Part shown: piece by piece, positions 1 to 8,733 of the stretch | Layout: the number at the start of each line of letters is the position of its first letter | Position numbering within the stretch: position 1 is the stretch's first letter | NCBI GenBank assembly: GCA_013289875.1 | Contig: JABCZC010000009.1 | Location: forward strand, 28,636 to 92,635 | Direction of reading: 5' to 3' | Length of the DNA: 64,000 nucleotides | Source of the DNA: Acidobacteriota bacterium | Lineage (GTDB): Bacteria; Acidobacteriota; Terriglobia; Terriglobales; Acidobacteriaceae | Position numbers and translations under genes: made by a program | The notes under the pieces: model-generated | Database searches by the model: none | The model's input: the letters and a program-made list of their open reading frames with translations, nothing else | Told to the model about the DNA's origin: nothing

Positions 1-530
1 TGCGCGCTCCCGGACCGTTGCGCGAAGCCGCCGGCTTCAGCTACCAGGAATTCTCCAATCTCGAAAAGCCGCTCGCACTCAAGGGCGACCCCTACAAGGC
101 CGGCGATGAAAACCAAGTCATGTACTGGGCCGAGTTCCTCATGCCCAACCATGCCAAGACCCTCGCGACCTATGACCATCCTTTCTATGGACAGTGGCCC
201 GCAATAACACAGAACCAGTACGGTTCCGGCACCCTTACCTATGAGGGAACATTCCTCTCCAACACGCTGCAGAAGGCCGTCGTCCTTGACGTACTCCGTC
301 AAGCCGGCCTCACCGGACCTGCCCAGCAGTTACCGCCGGCCGTACGCGAGAAAGATGGCGTGAGCGCCTCCGGAAAGAACATTCACTATTACCTGAACTA
401 CTCCGGCAATCCGCAGACGTTTGCGTACTCACACGGCTCCGGCTCCGATTTGCTCACTGGCAAGACGGTAGCTTCGTCCGACCAGCTCACGATCGGACCC
501 TGGGACCTCGCCATCATCGAGGAGCCTTAG
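1..530 (+). CDS. GH42 beta-galactosidase, C-terminal part (cut by window start)
   Basis: Only the last ~175 residues are present; the frame is open from base 3 to the TAG at 528-530, so the true start lies outside the window. The segment APGPLREAAGFSYQEFSN and the following region match the C-terminal trimerization and beta-sandwich domains of GH42 beta-galactosidases, including a stretch that mentions WPAITQNQYGSGTLTYEGT, typical of the trimerization domain. The last ~55 residues (NIHYYLNYSGNPQTF...WDLAIIEEP) look like the small C-terminal beta domain of the family. The enzyme would release terminal beta-galactose. The TIM-barrel catalytic domain is not visible, so activity cannot be judged. 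The next gene starts about 100 bp downstream on the same strand. Confidence 0.8.
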   Translation, partial: RAPGPLREAAGFSYQEFSNLEKPLALKGDPYKAGDENQVMYWAEFLMPNHAKTLATYDHPFYGQWPAITQNQYGSGTLTYEGTFLSNTLQKAVVLDVLRQAGLTGPAQQLPPAVREKDGVSASGKNIHYYLNYSGNPQTFAYSHGSGSDLLTGKTVASSDQLTIGPWDLAIIEEP

Positions 531-628
531 GACAGACCTGCAGAAAAATTCAGGATGAATACTGTAGTTCCCGGGGTGTGTGAGAGCCGGGCAGAAGCCT
601 ATGGTGTAACTAGCCGAAAGGAGACACC

Positions 629-1096
629 GTGACCATCCGCCCGCCCCTCCCTCCCTTCACCCGCGAGACCGCGATTCAGAAAGTACGCCTGGCAGAAGAT
701 GGCTGGAATTCTCGTGATCCGGAAAAAGTGGCCCTCGCGTATGCGCTCGATTCCCGCTGGCGAAACCGCGCCGAATTCGTGAACGGAAGGCAGGACATCA
801 TCGCTTTCCTTACGCGCAAGTGGGCAAAGGAGCTCGATTACCGTTTGATCAAGGAGCTTTGGGCCTTTGACGGAAATCGCATCGCAGTGCGCTTCGCGTA
901 TGAATGGCACGATGACTCAGGCAATTGGTATCGGTCGTACGGAAACGAAAACTGGGAATTCAACGATGACGGACTGATGCGAACGAGGCACGCATGCATC
1001 AACGACCTGCCGATCAAGGAATCTGACCGCAAATATCATTGGCCGCTTGGACGCCGCCCGGACGGCCATCCCGGATTAAGCGACCTCGGACTCTGA
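629..1096 (+). CDS. DUF1348 / NTF2-like (SnoaL fold) protein
   Basis: This 155-residue protein starts at GTG, and an AAAGGAG ribosome-binding site at good spacing supports that choice. The pattern [19 protein letters not shown], then [20 protein letters not shown], then [18 protein letters not shown] text is that of the DUF1348 family, a small NTF2/SnoaL-like alpha+beta barrel of about 150 residues. The family has no established reaction; related folds bind small hydrophobic molecules. It is the first of three closely spaced plus-strand genes (DUF1348, DUF302, protoglobin), which may be co-transcribed. No signal peptide or membrane segment is visible, so it should be cytoplasmic. Confidence 0.85.
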   Translation: MTIRPPLPPFTRETAIQKVRLAEDGWNSRDPEKVALAYALDSRWRNRAEFVNGRQDIIAFLTRKWAKELDYRLIKELWAFDGNRIAVRFAYEWHDDSGNWYRSYGNENWEFNDDGLMRTRHACINDLPIKESDRKYHWPLGRRPDGHPGLSDLGL

Positions 1097-1144
1097 ATTC
1101 TCACCACGCCTTTACGTCAACTTGACAGCAGTAAGGACAAATCT

Positions 1145-1540
1145 ATGACACTCGGGAAAGACAACGGAATAGTTCAGATACACAGCAATCACTCGGTCGA
1201 TCAGACAGTAGAGAAGCTCAAGGCGATTCTGCAAGCCAAGGGAGTCACTCTCTTCGCCCTTGTCGACCACAGCGGAGAAGCGGAAAAGGTGGGAATGACG
1301 ATGCCTCCCACGAAGCTGCTGATCTTCGGGAGCCCTAAGGCCGGCACTCCATTGATGTTGGCTGCTCCCAGCATCGCGATCGATCTGCCGCTCAAGATCC
1401 TGGTCGCAGAAGATAGCCACGGAAAGGTCTGGATTTCCTACAACAGTCCGGAATATCTCCAGGAGCGGCATAACCTGCCGAAGGATCTGCTGCAAAACAT
1501 CACAGTCGTGGGTACATTGGCAGCAAAAGCGGGCGAATAG
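1145..1540 (+). CDS. DUF302 domain protein
   Basis: The 131-residue product is one DUF302 domain: an N-terminal strand-helix unit with SVDQTVEKLKAILQAKGVTLF, then the family-typical line PTKLLIFGSPKAGTPLM and the LPLKILVAEDSHGKVWISYN strand near residues 85-105. DUF302 proteins are small and of unknown function and may bind small molecules or oxidants. An AAGGA site precedes the ATG. No secretion signal is visible. It sits 48 bp after the DUF1348 gene and 20 bp before the protoglobin gene, so an operon is likely. Confidence 0.85.
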   Translation: MTLGKDNGIVQIHSNHSVDQTVEKLKAILQAKGVTLFALVDHSGEAEKVGMTMPPTKLLIFGSPKAGTPLMLAAPSIAIDLPLKILVAEDSHGKVWISYNSPEYLQERHNLPKDLLQNITVVGTLAAKAGE

Positions 1541-1560
1541 CTCACGCAAATCAACGGTCG

Positions 1561-2196
1561 ATGGTATCAACTCAAAACGGAGAATCATCTGTGAGAAAGG
1601 TTGCCGAGCACATCGACGGATACACCTATGGAGCGGCCGAAGTTGCTGTCTCGCCCGTCTCGACGCAAGAACTCGAAAACTTAAAAGTCAGCGTGGGATT
1701 TACCGACGAAGACCAGCGATATTTAAAACTTGCCGGCGAGGTACTCGCGCACCAGACTCAGCAGATCGTTCACCATTGGCGCAGTGACATCATTGCCGGC
1801 ATTCCGAACCTCGCCCGGCACTCCCGCACGCCCGAAGGAGACGCAATCCCCGACTACCTAGCAAAGAGCAATCTCCGCTTTGAGCAATGGATTCTGGATA
1901 CATGCCTGCGATCGTACGATCAGGACTGGATCAACTATCAACAGGAAATTGCGTTGCGGCACACGAGCCTCAAAAAAAATAAGGTCGACGGCGTTCGGTC
2001 GACACCGTATGTTCCGCTGCGGGACATCATCGCCTTTACTGCAGTGATGAACGAGACCATCAAGCCCTATCTCGCGGCCAAAGGACATTCGGTCGAAGAG
2101 GTGGACAAGATGCATCGAGCCTGGTGTAAGTCCTTGCAATTGCAGGTAGCACTCTGGACCCGGCCGTATACCAACTCCGGGCTAGAGGAGTGGTAA
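1561..2196 (+). CDS. Protoglobin family haem protein
   Basis: The 211-residue product matches single-domain protoglobins along its length: IDGYTYGAAEVAVSPVS near residue 18, the LKLAGEVLAHQ helix, the block FEQWILDTCLRSYDQDW (107-123), YQQEIALRHTSLKKNKVDG (126-144) and LQVALWTRPY near the end. His134 in ALRHTSLKK is the expected proximal haem ligand. Protoglobins bind O2, CO and NO; no signalling domain is attached here. The listed ATG has no clear ribosome-binding site; a GTG at 1591 is preceded by GGAG at good spacing and may be the true start. It closes the three-gene plus-strand string. Confidence 0.9.
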   Translation: MVSTQNGESSVRKVAEHIDGYTYGAAEVAVSPVSTQELENLKVSVGFTDEDQRYLKLAGEVLAHQTQQIVHHWRSDIIAGIPNLARHSRTPEGDAIPDYLAKSNLRFEQWILDTCLRSYDQDWINYQQEIALRHTSLKKNKVDGVRSTPYVPLRDIIAFTAVMNETIKPYLAAKGHSVEEVDKMHRAWCKSLQLQVALWTRPYTNSGLEEW

Positions 2197-2223
2197 TGCG
2201 CCCGGACGCCAAGCTTCGCGTAG

Positions 2224-2424
2224 CTAAAGCTGGGTGAGGCCTGATCCCTGTTTCCTGCTCCCTGACCCCTCTTCCGTGTTCCGCCATGGACAATGCCGGC
2301 AACCCGACCCGCAGCAGTATCCTCGCTTTCGGTGATAGGCCTCGGTAAAAACCAGGTAGGGACCATCCATGTAATAGTCTTCGCCTTCCACCAGCGGCTG
2401 AGCGTTTTCAGGCAAGCGCGCCAC
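2224..2424 (-). CDS. Small Cys-rich DUF5522 protein
   Basis: The conserved core is YYMDGPYLVFTEAYHRKRGY followed by CCGSGCRHCPW, a Cys-rich signature of the DUF5522 family that suggests a metal or Fe-S site, although the function is unknown. The gene follows lhr on the minus strand. The longest reading starts at 2463 and overlaps lhr by 56 bp; the GTG at 2424, just before the conserved LPENAQPLVEGEDYY region, is preferred and overlaps the lhr stop by 17 bp, which suggests translational coupling. The last ~18 residues after CPW are Gly/Ser/Arg-rich and lack conservation signals. They may be intergenic repeat DNA read into frame. Confidence 0.7.
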   Translation of the reverse strand: MARLPENAQPLVEGEDYYMDGPYLVFTEAYHRKRGYCCGSGCRHCPWRNTEEGSGSRKQGSGLTQL

Positions 2425-5400
2425 CCTCAATCGTCGGCGGCAACGCAAACAGGCGGCTTGCAATCGGAGTCTCGTCAGGCACGGCAGTACTCGCCGGTGC
2501 AGCAGGCAATGGATATGTCACCGTCTTGCCCGGAATGCATGCAACGCGCTCACCCGGAATCACCACCGCAACCAGGTTCATCGGATCGGCAGCGGCAAAC
2601 GTAATCGGCGCTCGCTGCCCCGCGTCTTTCAGACGCAGTTCACGCAACGACTCCAGCGCCTCCGGCAGCGCGAACTGCTCGCCGCCAAACCCCGACACAA
2701 ACCGTCCGCCGCGCACTACGCCCCGCGCTTCCAGTCGCCGATACATCCAGAGCAGGTCCCTCCAGCGCGGCATCGCGGTCTCGCGCTCCATCAAATCGCG
2801 AAAGACTACGCCGTAGCGCCGCAGCAGCGCCATGCACGCCGACTCCACCTGCGCCTCGCGCCGCACCGCGGCCTCGCCCACCGTCTCCTGCACAGGATTC
2901 GACATACACAACATGCTCCAGCGCCCCGCCGCGTTGCGGGAATGTGCCGCGGGCTTCACCCGGGCCGGGCTTGCGAACATTTGCTTCCTGCGCGGATCGA
3001 CCAGCATACGCAGGCAGTCGAATCCATCCGCCGTCACCAGGCCCGCTGCGACCAGTTCCCAAAGCGCATGGCTGACGTCATCTGCTGGCGCGCCCAGCAC
3101 CCGGGCAATATCGCCCGGAAACATCGCGCCGCGCTCTCCCAGATGTGATCGCAGCTTGTTGGCAAGCTCGCTGAGCGAGACTGTGAGATTCGCCTCCGGA
3201 ATTTGTCTCTGTGACAGGCACAAATCCATCCACAGTGCCTCCTCCCTCAGGAAAAACGTAATCGGAGCCATGCCCGTGGGGATAATCCTCTTCGGCCCCC
3301 CGCTCTCAACCGAGGCAAATGCGGGATGCGGCGAAATGCGTCCCCAGCCGACCACGCCCGTCAGCGTGAGGGTATCCAGCCAGCGCGGATCGTAATTTGC
3401 CACTCTCTGCGGAAAAATCGACCGCTCCCACTCAACCGCCGGAGCCTCAAAGCCCTCCAACCCGCGAATCGTTTCGAGCAATCCCGGCTCGCCCGTGAGC
3501 TGCCTCTGTGCGCCGAGATGCTGCCAATCGAGCACCCACCGCATGTAGTCTGCCGGACTTACGGGAGCCACCTGCTTGCGCAGCGAGTGCAGCGTGCGTT
3601 TGTGGATGCGTTGCAGCAATCGCCGCTCGCACCACTCCACATCTTCCTCCGCAATCGCACCCGCCGTCGGCGAAGTCTCGAAGCAACCCCGCAGAATCGT
3701 TCCCGACATCTCCAGACGCAGCATCTGCTTCCATATATCGCCAGCACGCACGCCCAGCCGGTCGCCGAGACAACGCGAAGTCACCGGCCCGAGCAGCGCC
3801 ATCCATCCCCGAACGGCTGTGCGCAGAACATCTTCAGCAGTGGTGTGAACAGCGGCAATCGCCGCTACCTCGTGAGCGAAGCCAGCCTCCGGCCACAGCA
3901 TGCGAAGATCTTCTACCCGTTCCACCGCGACGAAATAATTCCGATTACCCGCCCAGGCAAGCGTCCCACGCCCCTGGCGCTCCAGCCGCGCGTACCACTC
4001 TCCCCACTCAGCCGTGCGCGCATCGGCCGCAATCTCGTCCGGAACAATAATCAACGAACACAGCAGATCGTGAAACTCGTGCTCGTCCCGCGAATCCGGC
4101 CACACCTGCTCGCGAACCTCCGCAATCGCGTCGGGAGAGAGCCGTCCCGCCTCGCCCAGTTCCTTATCCGGAAGCTGACCGCGCATCGCCACCGCCCGCG
4201 CACGTCGCTCCTCCAGCGGCGCATCGTCAAGATAGGCATACGGATTCGCGTTCAGCAGCTCATGTGAAAACACCGACGGCGTGGTCGTATCCACCGCCAG
4301 GCAGCGGATGCGTCCATCGTGCATCGCCTCGAGAACTGCCTTCAATCCTTCGAGGTCCATTGCCTCGCCGAGCACATCTCGCATTACTTCGCGCACCAGA
4401 AGATGGTCCGGGATTTGAATATCGCCCTCAATGTTCTCTTGGCACGCCGCAACCTGTGGAAAAACGCTGGCCAGCAGATCGTCCGAGCGCATTCTCTGGA
4501 TTTGCGGAGCCACCTTCTTGCCCTTTTGAAACCGTAACAGTTGCAAACTGCGGCTGGCATCCCAGCGCCATCGCGCCTTGAAGATCGGCGAGGCCAGCGA
4601 AGCCTGCTCCAGCAGTTCCGTCACTGTATGCGTGGTCAGGAAGTGAAATACATCACTGAGCGGAAAGCTGTGCTGCTCGGCCAGCGAGATATTTAGCCCG
4701 TTATCCGTGGCCGCCGCCTGCAATTCAAAATTGAATCCCCGGCAGAAGCGTTTGCGCAGCGCGAGACCCCAGGCCTTGTTGATCCGCCCGCCAAATGGCG
4801 CATGCAGAATCAACTGCATGCCGCCGCCCTCGTCAAAAAATCGTTCTGCAACAATGGTAGTTACAGATGGAACCGTCCCCAGCACAGCCCGCCCCGCAGC
4901 GACGTACCCAATCATCTGCTCCGCGGCGCAATCGTCGACCGCGCATGCCTCTTTCAACCAGGCCACCGTCTCCGCAACTTCCGGATCCGATTGACTGATA
5001 TATCCCGGCGCAACTTCTTTCGTTCTGTGGTCAATCTCCTCACGCAGCTCCGACACGAACTCCGACAGCTCCATCGTCCGCTGCGGAGCCTCGCCCGTCC
5101 AGAACGGTACCGACGGCGGCTGCCCATGCGCATCTTCAACCAGCACTCGCCCGCTGTTGGACTCGACCCGCTGAATGCGCCAGCTAGTATTGCCCAGCAG
5201 AATGATGTCGCCCGGCGATGACTCGACGGCGAAATCCTCGTCGAGCGTCGCAATCTGAACCCCCTCCGGCTGCATGATCACCTGAAACAGCGGTGTATCC
5301 GGAATCGTTCCCCCATTTGTCACCGCCGCCAGCCTCGCTCCGCGTCTCGCCTGGATGCGCCCATGCACCCGGTCGCGCAGCAGATACGCGCCATGCCGTC

Positions 5401-6862
5401 CCCGGCTCGACTCGATACCCTCCGTCAGCAGGAACAGCGCCTCTTCAAACTCCTCCCAGCACAAGTCGCGATAGGGCTGCGCGCGCCGGAAAAGCTCGAA
5501 CAGCCGCCGCTCCTCCCACGGCTCCGCCGCGCACGCCGCAACGATCTGCTGCATCAGCACATCCGCAGACTTTTTAGGAATCTCCAACCGGTCGAGCACC
5601 CCGCTCCGCATCGCTCGCACTAGCGCCGCCTGCTCCATCAGGTCGTCGCGTGTCGTCGCAAATAATCGTCCCTTTGGAATCGCCCCGCGCCAGTGTCCCG
5701 CACGCCCCACCCGCTGCATGGCCGTGGCAATGGCTCGCGGTGTATTGATCTGGCACACCAGGTCCACCGTCCCGATATCAATACCCAGCTCCAGCGACGC
5801 AGTCGCCACCAGGATGCGAATCTCGCCCGCTTTCAGCTTCCGCTCGGCCTCGTGCCGCAGCTTGCGCGAGAGACTCCCATGATGCGCCGAGACATTCTCC
5901 TCACCCAGCCGCTCAGCCAGCGCAAACGCCAGCCGCTCCACCATCTTTCGCGTGTTCACAAACACCAGCGTGGAGCGATGCTCCAGCGCTAGCTCCGCCA
6001 GCCGCGTATGGACACTCTCCCAAATTGATTGCGTGGCCACTGCGCCAAGTTCATCTGACGGCACCTCTACGCGTAAATCCATCGCACGCCGCTGGCCCGC
6101 CTGCACAATCTCTACCTCGCCTGCGCGCTCCCCGGCCAGAAACTCTGCGACTAATTCAATGGGATTTTGCGTCGCCGACAGACCAATCCTCTGCGGCGCA
6201 TCATGCCCGCCTACAAAATCCGCCGCGTTCAGAGGATTCTCCCCGCACACCAGCGCGTCGAATCTCTCTAGCGTCAGCGCCAGATGCGAACCCCGCTTGT
6301 CATCGGCCACCGCGTGGATCTCATCCACGATCACCGTGCGCACCCGCCGCAGATTCTGCCGGCTCTTCTCTGACGTCAGCAGAATGTACAGCGACTCGGG
6401 AGTCGTCACTAGGATGTGCGGAGGCTGCTTCAGCATTGCCCTTCGCTCAGCGGGCAGCGTATCGCCAGTGCGAACCGCCGTCCTTATCGGCGCGCATAGA
6501 TATCCCCGCTCCAGTGCGAGTTGCTGAATCTCGCGCAGCGGCGTCTCCAGATTCTTCTGCACGTCGTTTGAAAGCGCCTTCAGCGGCGAGACATACACGA
6601 CCTCTGTCGCGCATTCCAGTCTGCCGTCAATTGCCTTTCTCAGCAGCCCATCGATCGCAATCAGAAACGCCGCGAGCGTCTTGCCCGAACCCGTAGGCGC
6701 GGAGATCAGCGTCGGCTTGCCCGCCAGAATATGCGGCCAACCCTGCTCCTGCGGCTCCGTTGGAGTTTGGAAGCGCCGCACAAACCACTCCCGCACCACC
6801 GGGTGCGCCCATTTGAGGCTCTCGGCAACAGCGTCGCGGAGAGGCAGCACAGGAGAAAGCAT
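2408..6862 (-). CDS. lhr: Lhr-type superfamily 2 ATP-dependent helicase
   Basis: At 1484 residues this matches full-length Lhr (helicase core plus large C-terminal domain), not the short core-only form. Walker A is APTGSGKT at 55-62, the DEIH box lies at 180-183, and the SAT motif is in GLSATQNP near 229. LVFVNTRKMVERLA starts the second RecA domain, and the motif VI region reads MQRVGRAGH. The remaining ~900 residues hold the winged-helix and C-terminal domains typical of Lhr. The family unwinds 3'-tailed DNA and RNA:DNA hybrids and is linked to DNA repair. The DUF5522 gene follows with overlap. Several long open frames on the opposite strand are shadows caused by high GC. Confidence 0.93.
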   Translation of the reverse strand: MLSPVLPLRDAVAESLKWAHPVVREWFVRRFQTPTEPQEQGWPHILAGKPTLISAPTGSGKTLAAFLIAIDGLLRKAIDGRLECATEVVYVSPLKALSNDVQKNLETPLREIQQLALERGYLCAPIRTAVRTGDTLPAERRAMLKQPPHILVTTPESLYILLTSEKSRQNLRRVRTVIVDEIHAVADDKRGSHLALTLERFDALVCGENPLNAADFVGGHDAPQRIGLSATQNPIELVAEFLAGERAGEVEIVQAGQRRAMDLRVEVPSDELGAVATQSIWESVHTRLAELALEHRSTLVFVNTRKMVERLAFALAERLGEENVSAHHGSLSRKLRHEAERKLKAGEIRILVATASLELGIDIGTVDLVCQINTPRAIATAMQRVGRAGHWRGAIPKGRLFATTRDDLMEQAALVRAMRSGVLDRLEIPKKSADVLMQQIVAACAAEPWEERRLFELFRRAQPYRDLCWEEFEEALFLLTEGIESSRGRHGAYLLRDRVHGRIQARRGARLAAVTNGGTIPDTPLFQVIMQPEGVQIATLDEDFAVESSPGDIILLGNTSWRIQRVESNSGRVLVEDAHGQPPSVPFWTGEAPQRTMELSEFVSELREEIDHRTKEVAPGYISQSDPEVAETVAWLKEACAVDDCAAEQMIGYVAAGRAVLGTVPSVTTIVAERFFDEGGGMQLILHAPFGGRINKAWGLALRKRFCRGFNFELQAAATDNGLNISLAEQHSFPLSDVFHFLTTHTVTELLEQASLASPIFKARWRWDASRSLQLLRFQKGKKVAPQIQRMRSDDLLASVFPQVAACQENIEGDIQIPDHLLVREVMRDVLGEAMDLEGLKAVLEAMHDGRIRCLAVDTTTPSVFSHELLNANPYAYLDDAPLEERRARAVAMRGQLPDKELGEAGRLSPDAIAEVREQVWPDSRDEHEFHDLLCSLIIVPDEIAADARTAEWGEWYARLERQGRGTLAWAGNRNYFVAVERVEDLRMLWPEAGFAHEVAAIAAVHTTAEDVLRTAVRGWMALLGPVTSRCLGDRLGVRAGDIWKQMLRLEMSGTILRGCFETSPTAGAIAEEDVEWCERRLLQRIHKRTLHSLRKQVAPVSPADYMRWVLDWQHLGAQRQLTGEPGLLETIRGLEGFEAPAVEWERSIFPQRVANYDPRWLDTLTLTGVVGWGRISPHPAFASVESGGPKRIIPTGMAPITFFLREEALWMDLCLSQRQIPEANLTVSLSELANKLRSHLGERGAMFPGDIARVLGAPADDVSHALWELVAAGLVTADGFDCLRMLVDPRRKQMFASPARVKPAAHSRNAAGRWSMLCMSNPVQETVGEAAVRREAQVESACMALLRRYGVVFRDLMERETAMPRWRDLLWMYRRLEARGVVRGGRFVSGFGGEQFALPEALESLRELRLKDAGQRAPITFAAADPMNLVAVVIPGERVACIPGKTVTYPLPAAPASTAVPDETPIASRLFALPPTIEGGALA

Positions 6863-7005
6863 GCCTCATTCTAGTCCGATTTTCGTTTCCTCTTCGCCTG
6901 AACCTGTCCGCATTCTTAACAAAACCCTTACAACCCGCTTCCCCCATCTTTATGTCCGCCGCGCTCGAATAAGAGATGCCGGTTTCAAAGGCCGGCGGAG
7001 GAATC

Positions 7006-7239
7006 ATGGGTTCATTTCGTACATGCCGGCCGCTGCTCGTCGACGCCACGCAGTGCAAGGAAGATCAAACCATCACCACCGATCTCGGCTTCCGCCACGT
7101 TAAGCCTGGTGACTGGGTCGTTCGCGGAGAAGACGGCGAGTGCTACATCGTCGACGACGCCTTTTTTCAGCGCACATTCACCCCGCTCCAAACCTGGCCC
7201 TGGGAAAACAACCAGGAGGCCCGCAACTACGGCTGCTGA
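7006..7239 (+). CDS. Small conserved hypothetical protein
   Basis: The 77-residue product contains PGDWVVRGEDGECYIVDDAF in its centre, which looks conserved, with an N-terminal TCRPLLVDATQC segment and a Trp-rich end (TWPWENNQEARNYGC). I do not recognise a named family. The ATG at 7006 is chosen over the in-frame ATG at 6976 because GGAGG at 6997-7001 lies four bases upstream. There is no membrane segment or signal peptide. It lies between lhr (minus) and the first membrane glycosyltransferase-like gene (plus, 42 bp downstream). Function unknown. Confidence 0.6.
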   Translation: MGSFRTCRPLLVDATQCKEDQTITTDLGFRHVKPGDWVVRGEDGECYIVDDAFFQRTFTPLQTWPWENNQEARNYGC

Positions 7240-7281
7240 AGCCATCCGCTATCCCCGCGCCGGAACGTAAGATGTGGAGAT

Positions 7282-8637
7282 ATGCCCACACCCGGCGCGC
7301 GACAATCTACACTATCCGCCTTCCGCGCCCCACTCACCATATTCTGGACCGGCCTCCTTATCCGCGTCCTCTACATCACCATCGCGCACACCTACCGCTT
7401 CAGCCCTTTTGAAGACCACTTCACCTTCGGCTACGAGATGGCTCGCGTCGCACGCGCCCTGGTCACCGGCTATGGCTATGCCGACCCCTTCAGCGGACAC
7501 ACCGGCCCCACCTCCTGGGTGCCCCCACTCTATCCGCTGCTCATCGCCGCCGTCTTCAAGCTCACCGGCGTCTACGCGCCGCTCTCCGCCTGGATTCTCC
7601 TCACCCTCAACAGCGTCTTCTCCGCAGCCACCGCGCTCGCCGTCTATGAAATCGCAGCGCGCTGTTACAACCGTAAAGTCGCCCTCTGGTCCGCGTGGAT
7701 CTGGGCGCTCTATCCCGCGGCCATGCAATACGCCACACGCTGGGTGTGGGAAACATCGCTCACCACCTTCCTCTTCACCGCCGTGCTCGTCCTGGCCCTG
7801 CGCATGCGCGCTGTCGGCGAAGCCGCTCCCGAACCCAAACGGCAAACCACCAGCCAATGGCTGCTCTTCGCGCTGCTCTGGGCGCTCATCGCGCTCTCCA
7901 ACTCCACGCTGCTCCTCTTTCTCCCTGTCTGCGGCATCTGGCTCATCGACTCGAACAAACTGGGTGCCCCACCTTCGCGGGGCAAAGCGGAGCTAAAGTG
8001 GGTTCCTAGATCCGTGTACCTCGTCCGCGCTATCCTCGCCGCCATCCTCTTCCTCGCCTGCATCGCACCCTGGATCTACCGTAACTGGATCGCCCTGCAC
8101 GCCTTCATCCCCATGCGCTCGAACCTCGGCGCAGAGCTCTATGCCGGAAACGGCCCCGGCTCCTATGGATTTCGCTATGGAGCGCTCATCGGCCTGCCCG
8201 AGCAGGACGCGCAGCATCGCCTCTACGTCCGGCTCGGCGAGATCGCCTACGTCAAACAGCGCGGCGAGTTGGCCAAGGCCTGGATTCGCGCCCATCCCGA
8301 ACGCTTCATCACCCTCTCGCTCAAACGCTTCTATTTCTTCTGGGCCAGCGTCCCGCATCCCTCGGACAAGCACTGGCTCCTCGACTTCGTGCGGCAGGTG
8401 AACTACTGTCTGCCCTCAATCACCGGCATCCTTGGCCTTGTTCTCTCGCTTAGACAACGAATCCCAGCCTCAGGCCTCTTCACCTGGGCATTTGTGCTTC
8501 TCCCGGTTACGTATTACTTCGTCACCGTGGAAGCCCGCTTCCGCCATCCACTCGAACCGCTGATCGTCATCTTCTCTGTATATCTCTTCCAATCGGCAAC
8601 GTCACACCCTCGCGCAAAAACATTGTTGTCATCCTGA
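7282..8637 (+). CDS. Polytopic membrane glycosyltransferase-like protein, first tandem copy
   Basis: The 451-residue protein has about ten hydrophobic segments and the layout of GT-C type (ArnT/PMT-like) enzymes, which transfer sugars from polyprenyl-phosphate donors on the periplasmic side. An N-terminal membrane span is followed by a loop with GYGYADPFSGHTGPTSWVPP, where Asp/His/Pro-rich acceptor loops usually sit, then repeated spans and a small Arg-rich end. The next gene is a clear paralog (the same GYGYADPF...GPT.WVPPLYPLL block and YNRKVALWSAWIWALYPAAMQYA). Residues ~227-240 (GAPPSRGKAELKW) come from a 41-bp repeat read in frame. The stop codon lies inside another repeat-like sequence. 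Substrate unknown. Confidence 0.75.
   Translation: MPTPGARQSTLSAFRAPLTIFWTGLLIRVLYITIAHTYRFSPFEDHFTFGYEMARVARALVTGYGYADPFSGHTGPTSWVPPLYPLLIAAVFKLTGVYAPLSAWILLTLNSVFSAATALAVYEIAARCYNRKVALWSAWIWALYPAAMQYATRWVWETSLTTFLFTAVLVLALRMRAVGEAAPEPKRQTTSQWLLFALLWALIALSNSTLLLFLPVCGIWLIDSNKLGAPPSRGKAELKWVPRSVYLVRAILAAILFLACIAPWIYRNWIALHAFIPMRSNLGAELYAGNGPGSYGFRYGALIGLPEQDAQHRLYVRLGEIAYVKQRGELAKAWIRAHPERFITLSLKRFYFFWASVPHPSDKHWLLDFVRQVNYCLPSITGILGLVLSLRQRIPASGLFTWAFVLLPVTYYFVTVEARFRHPLEPLIVIFSVYLFQSATSHPRAKTLLSS
7962..8002. repeat. 41-bp inverted repeat inside the first GT-C gene
   Basis: The sequence begins GGGTGCCCCACCTTCGCGG and ends AGCTAAAGTGGG. Its ends pair (CCCACCTT with AAAGTGGG, one non-Watson-Crick position). 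It differs from the copy at 9426-9466 at only four of 41 positions while the flanking codons differ much more. It is read in frame as GAPPSRGKAELKWV. I recall similar hairpin repeats scattered between genes in Acidobacteriota; that link is from memory. Confidence 0.75.
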
Positions 8638-8684
8638 GTGGAGTTTGACGCGCTTCTTGCGTCAAACGCAGTCGAAGGACATGC
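8627..8684. repeat. REP-like intergenic repeat with 9-bp hairpin
   Basis: The element starts TGTCATCCTGAG, which includes the stop codon of the upstream gene (TGA at 8635-8637), and ends CGCAGTCGAAGGACATGC. Its middle is a perfect hairpin: GTTTGACGC at 8643-8651, loop GCTTCTT, GCGTCAAAC at 8659-8667. The outer halves resemble the TCATCCTGAG...GTCGAAGGA element that I remember as abundant between genes in this phylum. A T-run at 8685-8690 lies 17 bases after the stem, too far for a classic terminator. Confidence 0.6.
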
Positions 8685-8733
8685 TTTTTTCCAGCCTCGC
8701 CCGGCCTCGACTCCACCTCAGCTAAACTGACCT

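Noticed and set aside
3326..4267. 313-residue plus-strand open frame opposite lhr
   Set aside because: Antisense to a conserved helicase domain, Arg/Pro-rich, no family match.
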